Of a stretch of 64,000 nucleotides of DNA, positions 10,431 to 19,697 are shown piece by piece. Below the pieces are notes generated by a model, which did not search any database, was not told the origin of the DNA, and worked only from the letters and a program-made list of their open reading frames with translations. This DNA comes from Saprospiraceae bacterium (GTDB lineage: Bacteria; Bacteroidota; Bacteroidia; Chitinophagales; Saprospiraceae). Position 1 is the stretch's first letter. Every line of letters starts with the position of its first letter. Position numbers and translations under genes: made by a program. The DNA is taken from contig JADKBV010000005.1 in the NCBI GenBank assembly GCA_016714895.1, positions 3,348 to 67,347 on the forward strand, given 5' to 3'.

Positions 10431-13400
10431 GGTTATGGTGATGATCGCAAGTAATACACCGGCTACCTGTGTATCAGGGATGAACGGTGCTTTGACCATT
10501 TCTGTCACAGGAGGTACAGCTCCTTTTATGTATCTTTGGTCTAATGCTGAAACCACACAAGATATTTCGATGCTTGCTCCGGGCATGTATACTGTGACAG
10601 TTACAGATTCTTTTGGTTCAACCGGAACAGCAACAGCAACTGTTGTTTTACTACCTGTTGAAAATACAAATACAAATATTGGTTATGCAACCATTCAGGA
10701 TGCTGTAAATGCAGCGAATCCCGGTGATTTTATTAAGGTTTGTACAGGTACATATCTGGAAGATGTTCTCATTCCTTCAGGTAAAGATGATTTGAATATA
10801 TACAGTCTTGACCCGGCAAATACGATTGTCAGTGGTCCGATAGGCGGAGGAGGTGCAACCTTCAGAATTGAAGCCACCGGAGTTATCATCGATGGATTTA
10901 CCATCACCCGTGAAGGTAATAACCTTACAGATTGGAATAATCCTGGATTAAATCTTAATGGTATATCAGTTCAGGGACAAACAGCTTCTGCTACCATTCA
11001 AAACAATATCATCACCGGTAACAGAACGGGTATTGATATTAATAACAGTAACGGTAATCAGATTCTGACCAATGAAATTGATTTTAACCGAACGGGATTG
11101 ATTTTCAGAAATCAAACTGATAATACAGTCATGACCGGCAACTACATCCGCGATAACTGGACGGCAGGTGTTTTGTTTTTGGACGGAAGCGGCGGTTCAA
11201 ATATGCCTCCACAATCAGCCGGCAATTCAAACTTTAACGAAAACTTTATCGTTGGCAACTGGTACGGAGATATCGTAGATCGTCAATCGGGTGGCTCATT
11301 GCCGGTACCGGGATCTAACCTCAAAAACTTCGAATGTAACTGGTACGGTGTAAATCTTCCCGTTGTTTCCACAGCCAATAGTTCAGAACCCGGATATGGA
11401 GCTTTGATACCGGTTTTATACGGAGGAAGTTCAACAAATCCGGGTGGTGCTCCAAATATATTAGGAGCTGCTTCAGCAAATGTTGATTATATCAATTGGG
11501 GATTGGATGCTAATGACGATGATGCAGGTACGTTAGGTTGGCAAATAACGCCGGGAACCTGTAACGGATCACCGGTTGAAATAGACATGGTTAGCTTGTC
11601 AGCAAATCAGTTTTGCCAGGAAAACGGAAGCATTGAAGTAGTTTTCAGTGGTGGTAGTGCTAATTATTCCATTGCATGGAGTGGCGCTGAAAGCGGTGTT
11701 CAAACAGGTATCCTGGCTAGTCCTTATACCATTACAAATTTAATCCATGGTGCTTATTCCATAACCATTACAGATGCAAATGGTTCTTCAGCAAATACCG
11801 CTGTTTTTATCAATAATCATCCGGTAATAAATACCACATTAACTCAATTTTATCCGAACATTCAGTCTGCTATTGATGGAGCTTCAGATGGACAAGTGAT
11901 TGACGTTTGTGCAGGGATGTATACAGAAACGATCAATGTCAATAAAGCTGTGACGCTTCAGGGCGCCAACGTCGGAATTCCGGGTAACGGAGTTAGATTG
12001 GCTGAATCCACACTATCAAATTGTAGCATTACCTATTCAAATGCCGGTAATATTACGGTTGATGGTTTTAGATTGTTGAGAACCGATGCTTTTGTTGGAA
12101 ATCAATTGTTGTTGAATGCAGGAGGTTTGAATACAGTTCAAAATTGTATTTTTGAACGTAATGGTTCAGTTACCGGAACCGTTGTAAGAGCGATTTCTAC
12201 AGGAACATCCGGTGGTAATAAAGTGATCAGCAACAACAGATTTACGGGTGATGCTTCAAATTTGTTTAGTGGACATAAAACATGGAATAATGCCGTCTAC
12301 GTGGATCAGGGACCGTTTACCACAACTTTAAGTGGCAACCTGATAGAGAACAGCCGTACAGGATTAAGTATTGATGATCATTCAAACAGCAATACGGTAT
12401 TAAACAATACCTTTACCAATAATGGTACGCACATTTCGTTCGGAGGTGCAGTACCCACAGCAGGTACTTATGTATTTGGAGCCAATAATTTTAATACATC
12501 AGGTTCTTCGATTATCAATTTGAGTAATGTAAATACAAATTTCAGATTGGATATTACTTCATCTTCTTACAATGGAACACCATGTGCATCATTGTCAAAC
12601 GCTCAGCTTTTTGAAATGGAAGCACAGATGTTCCATAAAGAAAGATCTGGCAGAAAAGGGAAAGTTGTATACAAAGCAAACAACCAATATGTCAACAACT
12701 TTACCGTTCCGTTTGTGAAATTAGATGTGATTCAAAACTCAGTGGCATACGGTGATCCCAATGATATCATCAATCTTCAGGCAGGTACCTACAACCAAAG
12801 AGTAGTCATTGACAAAAATGACCTGACTTTACAAGGGGTAACTGCTGATAAAACGTTGTATATCCTTGATGGAAGTACAGGAGTAGTTGGTACGGGAAGT
12901 GGTATCACTTTAAATAATAATATTACCGGAAGCACCATTAAAAACCTGACAGTTCAGAATTTTGCCGGATCAGGCGGGAATACAACGGCAGGTATCAGAG
13001 GATTACTCAGTAACAGCAATACAGACATAGATAATGTTGCTATCTTCAACAACAGCAGCAGTTCAGGAATTTATTTCGGAGGAGGAGCTGTTATAGATCA
13101 GGTATCTGTGACCAATTGTATGGTGACAGATCATCTTACCGGTGCGCGAGGTATCGTAATCTGGGATGGTTTGAAAACGAATATCAACATTTCAAACAAT
13201 ACGGTAACAAACAATAATTGTTGCGGTATCGAATTACAGGATGGAAACGCTTCTGCGGTTACGGTATCCGGAAATATGATAACCATCGGAACAGGAGACA
13301 ATGCTATAGGTTTAACAGGTTTAAATCCTTCAGTTGGTGCAAACCTTATAGACAATAATACCATAACAGGGGGTGGAAGATTCGGTATCGAAATCAAAAA

Positions 13401-14247
13401 CCCTGCAGGTAGCGTGACCGTTAGCAATAATATGGTTGATCTGGTTTCTCAAAACGGAGATCTCAGAGACCGGGCAGGAATTGCTGTTCTCAGAAGAGGC
13501 GTTTTAGGAGGTAATGTGGACGTACCTAATGGTGTCACCATAACCGGAAACAACGTAAATGGTTATCAGCAGACTACCGACAGCGAAGGCTTTGGTATCG
13601 TAGTGGAAGGAACCAATCACGTAGTGACAGGAAATACAATCAGTAATAACGATGTAGGTATTTTACAACAGCAAAATCCATCAGGATATCCCGGAGATGC
13701 AGACCAAAGTAATCTCGTTGACCTTTATTTCGGAAGAGGGAACTCTCCGATGACTTGTGGTAACACCATTAGTGGAAATACTTTTACAACAAACGGTGTA
13801 GATACCCGTGATATTGGAGTAGGCGCAGGAATTGTTCAAAATAATACCACTCTGGAATATTTCTGTTCCATACAATCATCCATCAATGATGCACAAACTT
13901 TGGACGGACATATATTGCATGTAGGAGCAGGCACATTTAACGAAAATGTTGTAGTAAATAAAGGAGTTACTTTGAAAGGTTCCGGTCCTGCTAATACCAT
14001 CATAACACCAGGTGTCGCTTGTTCGGGTACGGGTGTTAGTCTTACAGCAGCAAATGCTAAAATTGAAGATCTCAGAGTCACGAACTTCCAGACAGGAGTA
14101 CTTGTATCTTCATCCAATAATACACTTACGAATGTTGAATCTGTTTCAAACTGTAATCAGGGACTTGAACTTGCCAATGGAACAACCAATGTTTCAGTTA
14201 TAAATTCTAAATTGAATAATAATACAACATCTGGATTCAGGAAAGGG
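10079..14247 (+). CDS. Giant beta-helix protein, segment 4: SprB repeats and beta-helices 4-7
   Basis: It opens with 'QNATINANNNFVTLP' and the tag DAECNWWG (about 10280). A SprB-type repeat (about 10425-10650, 'GALTISVTGGTAPFMYLWS', 'APGMYTVTVTDS') is followed by an entry 'YATIQDAVNAANPGD' (10690) and the tag FECNWYG (11335). A second SprB-type repeat lies at about 11575-11815, then entries near 11860 ('NIQSAIDGASDG'), 12750 ('DPNDIINLQAGTY') and 13865 ('CSIQSSINDAQTLDGH'). SprB repeats are known from the gliding adhesin of Flavobacterium, which supports a cell-surface T9SS role. An extra G in the run 14245-14247 breaks the frame; uncorrected it closes at 14289. Confidence 0.75.
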
Positions 14248-14650
14248 TACTGCAGCTACGGTGAATGGATTTACGATGACCAATTCTGAAGTGAAAGGAA
14301 ATGTTCAGGGTTGTTTTGTTGCAAAAAATGACGGAGCAGGAGGGACTTTTGACAATGTAACCATAACAAACTCAGATTTTTCTGACAATACTCAAAAAGG
14401 AATGTACTTTGAAGCATTGAGTAATGCTACATTCGATGGCATTCTGATGAATAATTCAGGTACAGACGTTGCTTACGGATTTAATAACGGAATTGATATC
14501 AATCTCAAATATGCTGCATATACGAATATCACCATTCAAAATTCTGAATTTACAAATTGGTGTGACAGGCACGGCTTCAGATCCGGAAAATCCGGCAGTT
14601 TTAGCTATCAAAGCAAGAGATGATGCTCCTTCTTATAATACAAATCCGCC
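14248..14650 (+). CDS. Giant beta-helix protein, segment 5: short doubly shifted piece
   Basis: In the new frame the sequence reads 'TAATVNGFTMTNSEVKGN' and continues beta-helix rungs ('GTFDNVTITNSDFSDN') to about 14557. There an extra T moves the reading to another frame: 'NGVTGTASDPENPAVLAIK', then 'APSYNTNPP'. A missing base near 14650 returns it to the frame of the next segment. Both stretches are fully in character with the surrounding protein, which is why I treat them as one gene, not separate small genes. Confidence 0.6.
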
Positions 14651-17600
14651 AGCCTTTCTAACGTGTTGTTAAAAAACAATCTGATTTCAGGTTATAGAAA
14701 TGGCGTGAGATTCGGAGAGTTTGGCAAAATAAATGCCGGACCATCAGGTGTTACTTTGGAGGGTAATCATTTGGGAGGACCTTACGCACATAAAGCATTA
14801 ATCAACAGAACCAATAGTGACATCAACCTGGTTTGTAACTGGCATGGCACTACAGATGTTTTGACAATGCTGGCAGGTTTTGTAAATGCGGGTACAGGAA
14901 GTATTTTATATAACACCATTTTGGCAAATGGTACAGATGGTAATGTGGCAAGAGGATTTCAACCTGCTGCAGGTTGTTTGTGCCCTTCAGGAAATTTGGT
15001 GACCAATACAACAACCAATGAAACTTTCTGTAGTGTTCAGGCAGCAATTGATGACTCCGATACCAATAATGGCCATATACTTCAGGTAAGCGCGGGTACG
15101 TACGCCGAAAATATCAAAGTGACCAAACAAGTGTCAATATTGGGGCCGAACGCTCTGGTTGACGCATGTTCAGGTACAAGAAATCCGGAAGCTATCATTT
15201 ATACTTCCGCTTCCGACATAGATTTTGATACAGATAATGGAACACTCATTGAAGTATTGACTTCAAATGTTACCATCTCCGGTTTGACATTGGATGGAGA
15301 TAATCCTTCCATTACCACCGGAAAAACAAGTACAAACGGTGCCGACATAGATGTTGCGGAAGGTGTAACCAGATACGGAACAGGAAATAACCTGGTGATT
15401 ACCAATAATATCATCAAAAACCTTTCATATTTTGGTATTACCATGTATGACTTCCCGACAGCTGTGCCTTCAGCAGGTAACAGCATCAGTGGCAACCTGA
15501 TCAAAGATCTGGGTACTTATGACAATACGGTTGACCTCAGTTTCTGGGGAAATGGTATCCTTTTGTACAATAATCAATATGCTTCCGTAGTCAACAATTG
15601 TATGGAAAATGTCAGAGGAGGAATCCAAACCGGTAATTTCTATCAGGCCAATCCGGGAGCAGCTTCCTACCAGATGATTACAGGAAATACCATACAGGCG
15701 AGAAGACGCGGAATCTTCCACAATCTTGCTTATAGCAATGCTTCACCATTTACATTTGAAAATAATACCATTACCGGATTAACAAATGCAAACGAAACAG
15801 TGTGGGATGGAATGTTGATTGCCTCAATGTCGGTTCCTTCTTATACGTTAAATAATAGCATCAACGGAACCGGTATAACGAATCCGTCTGAAGGTATTGA
15901 ATTGTGGAATGTTAAAAATAACGCTCCTGCAACCATCACCGGCGGAAATGTCAGTAATGTCGGAACAGGAATCTTCCTCAACAATTATGAAGGTTATGTC
16001 AGTGACGGAGGAGACGGAGCACATGCAACCATAACAAATGTTACCATCAATGCAACCACTACAGGTGTAAGATTGCTCGACAGTCCGTCAAGTACGACCC
16101 ACGGTAAAGTAAATGCTTCGGTTTCAGATTGTGACATCACAGCAGGAGTTGAGGGTATCAAAACAGAAGAAAGTCTTGCCGGAACAACCAGCGGATCATT
16201 TGTAGATAATAACATCATTGCCGGTGCTGTTGGTGTCAACATTACAGCTATGACGCTTTCAGCGACAAATACATTGACGATTGATAATAATATTATAGAC
16301 CTTACCAATCAAATGGCCGGTCCAAATCCAACGATCGGTGTACTTTTGACAAATATTCTCGGTACACAAAATGCGACCATCACTGATAATACGATCACTG
16401 ACGCATTTTACGGATATGTTGGATATAATATCAATACCACTCCTGTGACATCGATTCTGGGAGGAAGTATTACCGGTGTTATGCAGGGTGTTGCTTTTGT
16501 TAATACCCTGGGTGGGCCTTTGGCAGCCAGTAACTCCGGTGTATCCGGCGTATCTATGTCAGGATTCACCGGAACATCGACCAATCCGGCCAATAATATC
16601 CATGCAGGAGTCTACAGTTTTACAGCAGGTGGAACAACTCCGGCTACAGGGTTAAATCTGGCAATTCATAATGTTACCATTACCGGAACAGGTACACCTT
16701 CTCAGGCAAGTGCCGGTATCCATAATGCTGACTTTAGCGGTGGAGCAGTTGATGTTCAAAATGTCACCGTTACCAACTCTACCATAAATAATAACGCCAA
16801 CAGAGGTATCGACGCCAGAGGAAAAGTCAATCTTACCATGACGGGCAATACTTTGACGAATAACGGTCACACAGCATTTGGAACAGGTGGTAATAATGGT
16901 TTTTCAGTCATCGCACAACAAAATGCTACCGTGACTGCACAAAACAACTTTATAACCTTACCTGCAGCGAGTACCACCGAAGTATTTGGTTTGATAACCG
17001 GAAATGGTGCAACAAATCAGATTATTGCACACAACAACAGCATCTTATTAAACGGAAATGCTGATCCGGATACAAAATTGGCACAATCTCTGCCGGGCAC
17101 AGGTAACATCAATGCTACATGTAATTGGTGGGGAGATATGGTTTGTCCTGCTGATGAAATCGCAGGAAATGTTTTGGTGTATCCTTTCCTTACCAATGGA
17201 ATAGATGATGCTCCGGCAACACCTGGTTTTCAACCTGTAGCAGGTTCTTGCAACGAACCATCGATTTCTGCCATAGTGACAGGTCCGGATGTACCACCTA
17301 ATGTTATTAATATGACATCAGGCAATATGTACACAATGACAATTTGCAGCGGAGAAGAAGTGACGACCAGTCCGCCTTCTGTAGTTAATAGCCAGGCAGC
17401 AAATTGTTCGTCATTGCGGGTACAAACGGTTTATACAACCACGTTGACCAATCTGCCTCCGACTCAAACTTTTGACGCTGATTATGCTTCAGCTTCTGTA
17501 GCACCACCAACGTCGATAACGCCGGAAAATCATCAGTTAACAGCCCAGAATATTGTGTTTGTTTCGACGCCTTATTATGATGTAAATGGTAATAATCAAT

Positions 17601-18772
17601 ACGATGCCGGGACTGATGTTGCCGGAGGAATCATAACCTTTACACTTACAGTTCAACCGAGACCTTCTATATCTAATACGGTTACCAGCGGATTATACAA
17701 TCAGGTGATGACTTCAGGGGGTAGTTATACGCATACCATTTGTCACGACACGGATATTACTACCAGCGTTCCCGTCATGAACACAACAGCAAACGCTTGC
17801 GGAACATTGAGAATACAAACACAATATATTTCAACATTGCCAAATATTCCTTCAGCAACGGTAGATGCAAGTTTTGATGATGCTGTTTTGGCAGGTCCTC
17901 AGACCATATCCCCGAATAACACCACAGGAACATCTCAGACTATTACGTTTATCACCACACCTTATTACGATGTCAATGGCAATTTGATGTATGATGCCGG
18001 TATAGATGTTGCAGGCAATGTGACTAACTTTGTGCTTACCATCCTTCCGATACCTGAAGGCGAAATCAGTGGTACTGCTTTTGTTATTCAAAACGCACCA
18101 ACAACAGCCAACGTAATATTTACAGGGTCTGTCGGAACAGCACCTTATACTTTTACATACCACATAAATGGAGGTCCGATTCAAAGTGTTTCTACTATCG
18201 GAATGAATAATGTCGTCACAGTACCGCATCCGAACGGCACTCCGGGAACCTTTGTGTATACACTCGTTTCAGTAACAGATGTGAATGGTTGTGAAGGTGA
18301 AGTAAATCCAATGCAAAACACAGCAACCATTACCGTTATACCAGCCAATTTGTTGCCTGACCTTTCTCCGTCCATAGCAAGACCATTAAACGCTTCATTT
18401 ATCAACGGACAAACCAAGGAAGGTTATGTGCAGATTACAAATGGAGGAAATGGTCCTACCTACGGTACTACAAAAATCAGGTTACCAAAAACAATAGGTA
18501 ATTTTAACCTTGTCATTGATCAAAATGCCGTAATGTCCGCAGGACAATCTGTGGTCAATAGTCAATGTACTTTTGATGAATTGCTTGCAGTATGGGAGAT
18601 TTCTTTTGATGATCCGATACCAAACGGAACAAATATCAAAATCGGATACACACTTACAGCTACAGGTTTATCAGGTTCTAATGGAACAATGACAGCAACC
18701 ATTGTAAACGGATCCGGAGGAGATAGTAATACTTCGAACAACAGAGCCACCAGAAGATTTGTAATTAATTAA
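14651..18772 (+). CDS. Giant beta-helix protein, segment 6: last helix and C-terminal modules
   Basis: It opens 'SLSNVLLKNNLISGYRNG' and carries the tag LVCNWHG (14835), the eighth entry 'CSVQAAIDDSDTNNGH' (15033) and a long beta-helix paralogous to segments 3-4. The tag ATCNWWG follows near 17120. Then come two tandem units of about 130-140 aa (17265-18055; both contain 'TPYYDVNGN', 'YDAG.DVAG', 'LRVQT/LRIQT'), a PKD-like module (18060-18335, 'FTGSVGTAPYTFTY') and the shared C-terminal domain (18376-18772) ending RRFVIN. Stop TAA is at 18770. There is no canonical T9SS type A tail. Confidence 0.8.
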   Translation, partial: SLSNVLLKNNLISGYRNGVRFGEFGKINAGPSGVTLEGNHLGGPYAHKALINRTNSDINLVCNWHGTTDVLTMLAGFVNAGTGSILYNTILANGTDGNVARGFQPAAGCLCPSGNLVTNTTTNETFCSVQAAIDDSDTNNGHILQVSAGTYAENIKVTKQVSILGPNALVDACSGTRNPEAIIYTSASDIDFDTDNGTLIEVLTSNVTISGLTLDGDNPSITTGKTSTNGADIDVAEGVTRYGTGNNLVITNNIIKNLSYFGITMYDFPTAVPSAGNSISGNLIKDLGTYDNTVDLSFWGNGILLYNNQYASVVNNCMENVRGGIQTGNFYQANPGAASYQMITGNTIQARRRGIFHNLAYSNASPFTFENNTITGLTNANETVWDGMLIASMSVPSYTLNNSINGTGITNPSEGIELWNVKNNAPATITGGNVSNVGTGIFLNNYEGYVSDGGDGAHATITNVTINATTTGVRLLDSPSSTTHGKVNASVSDCDITAGVEGIKTEESLAGTTSGSFVDNNIIAGAVGVNITAMTLSATNTLTIDNNIIDLTNQMAGPNPTIGVLLTNILGTQNATITDNTITDAFYGYVGYNINTTPVTSILGGSITGVMQGVAFVNTLGGPLAASNSGVSGVSMSGFTGTSTNPANNIHAGVYSFTAGGTTPATGLNLAIHNVTITGTGTPSQASAGIHNADFSGGAVDVQNVTVTNSTINNNANRGIDARGKVNLTMTGNTLTNNGHTAFGTGGNNGFSVIAQQNATVTAQNNFITLPAASTTEVFGLITGNGATNQIIAHNNSILLNGNADPDTKLAQSLPGTGNINATCNWWGDMVCPADEIAGNVLVYPFLTNGIDDAPATPGFQPVAGSCNEPSISAIVTGPDVPPNVINMTSGNMYTMTICSGEEVTTSPPSVVNSQAANCSSLRVQTVYTTTLTNLPPTQTFDADYASASVAPPTSITPENHQLTAQNIVFVSTPYYDVNGNNQYDAGTDVAGGIITFTLTVQPRPSISNTVTSGLYNQVMTSGGSYTHTICHDTDITTSVPVMNTTANACGTLRIQTQYISTLPNIPSATVDASFDDAVLAGPQTISPNNTTGTSQTITFITTPYYDVNGNLMYDAGIDVAGNVTNFVLTILPIPEGEISGTAFVIQNAPTTANVIFTGSVGTAPYTFTYHINGGPIQSVSTIGMNNVVTVPHPNGTPGTFVYTLVSVTDVNGCEGEVNPMQNTATITVIPANLLPDLSPSIARPLNASFINGQTKEGYVQITNGGNGPTYGTTKIRLPKTIGNFNLVIDQNAVMSAGQSVVNSQCTFDELLAVWEISFDDPIPNGTNIKIGYTLTATGLSGSNGTMTATIVNGSGGDSNTSNNRATRRFVIN
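14986..17265 (+). repeat. Intragenic duplication, copy 2
   Basis: Partner of 8131-10430, with 'IQARRRGIF', 'DSPSSTTHGKVN', 'TEESLAGTTSGSFV', 'MTLSATNTLTIDNN', 'NILGTQNATIT', 'FYGYVGYNIN', 'NANRGIDARGKVNLT', 'CNWWG', 'FQPVAGSCN'. The frame is intact throughout. By eye the DNA identity is moderate (perhaps three quarters) with many silent differences, so the duplication is old. Confidence 0.8.
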
Positions 18773-18791
18773 TTTTTAATGATGAAATAAG

Positions 18792-18815
18792 CCGGGAATA
18801 GTAACATATTCCCGG
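18792..18815 (+). terminator. Hairpin after the giant gene
   Basis: Arms CCGGGAATA (18792-18800) and its complement (18807-18815) enclose a 6-nt loop, followed by ATTTTAAAA. It sits 20 nt after the stop of the giant gene and 30 nt before the next start, so it may terminate only part of the transcripts. Confidence 0.5.
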
Positions 18816-18845
18816 ATTTTAAAACTGTAATAAAATATAAAAATC

Positions 18846-19697
18846 ATGAGATCATTTATCATAATTTTACTTTCAATTCTTTGGTTTGCGTCTCCTTCAG
18901 ATGTCAATGCACAATCATCAACATGTGATATTTTGACAGGAGGGATTTCTTCTTCTCCTTCCATTATACCCGGTTCAGGAACTACTACCATAAGTTTTCA
19001 GGTTGGAAATGACGCAGCAGGGGGATCATGTGAGTACCCGATAAACAGTGTTTTGGTCATCGTAACATTACCTTCGACAGGCTTGAATTTTCAATCTTTT
19101 GTTACTCCGGCTGTAGGTCCTTATTTTACCTGGTCTTACAACATGGCGGAAAATGTAATTTTGGGAACCAATCACACTGCCATAGCTGATGCTGAGTTTG
19201 AAAATTTTTCAGCTCTATTGGTAGCGACACCGATTGTTTCCAATACTTATCCGGAATGCCGAACGGTGGTCATGGATATCATCAACAATCCTGACGGACC
19301 GATTTATCCTTCAAACACTAATGAAAATAATGACGGTGGCTATACTACCATAACCCTGACACCGGCAAACGGAAGTTCGACAGTCAATTGTATTGCTGCC
19401 GCCGTTCAACCGGTACCAACCTTCAATGTTGATGGTTCATGTACCGGCCCGGTGATTACTGTTACAGATACGCCACCTACATTGACGTGTGAAGGAACCA
19501 GAGTTTATTCATTTCAATATAATAATTGTGGCGGATGCCCTTTTAGTGCATTTACATGGACATATACATATACGATAGATCGTACGATTTTTCCGGATGA
19601 AACAGGTGGTCCTGTGGCCACAGCTTCAACAGTAAATTGTACCTCATTGGTCATTCCACCGACGACTTTTCCGGTCGTAAACTCTTCTTGCGGGGAA
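18846..19697 (+). CDS. LamG/HYR repeat protein, N-terminal segment
   Basis: The ATG at 18846 starts a signal peptide (MRSFIIILLSILWFAS, probable cut after VNAQ). The mature N-terminal domain of about 150 aa starts SSTCDILTGG and includes 'SVLVIVTLPSTGLNFQSF', 'GTNHTAIADAE' and 'NNPDGPIYPSN'. It resembles DUF11-type beta-sandwich domains and recurs at the start of the next two genes. A linker with 'WTYTYTIDRTIFP' and 'SSCGE' leads to the frame break in the AA run at 19696-19697, where one A appears lost. Uncorrected, the frame closes at 19724. The gene continues as 19698-23152, giving about 1,435 residues in all. Confidence 0.7.

Larger units (their letters stand above)
5653..18772 (+). other. 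Reconstructed giant beta-helix gene (about 4,370 codons, six frame changes)
   Basis: Six coding segments in shifting frames join into one continuous protein if single bases are restored near 6023, 6842, 10077 and 14650 and single extra bases removed near 14245 and 14557. At 10077 the internal duplicate at about 16915 shows the intact frame directly. The product has a signal peptide, a string of right-handed beta-helix domains each opened by an 'IQ.AI..A...D' / 'GTY.EN' segment (eight copies), five C-N-[WY/WW/WH]-G tags closing helices, two SprB-type repeats, two 140-aa tandem repeats, a PKD-like module and the RxFVIN C-terminal domain. It is probably one secreted T9SS-type surface protein. 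The segments are listed separately below. Confidence 0.75.
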
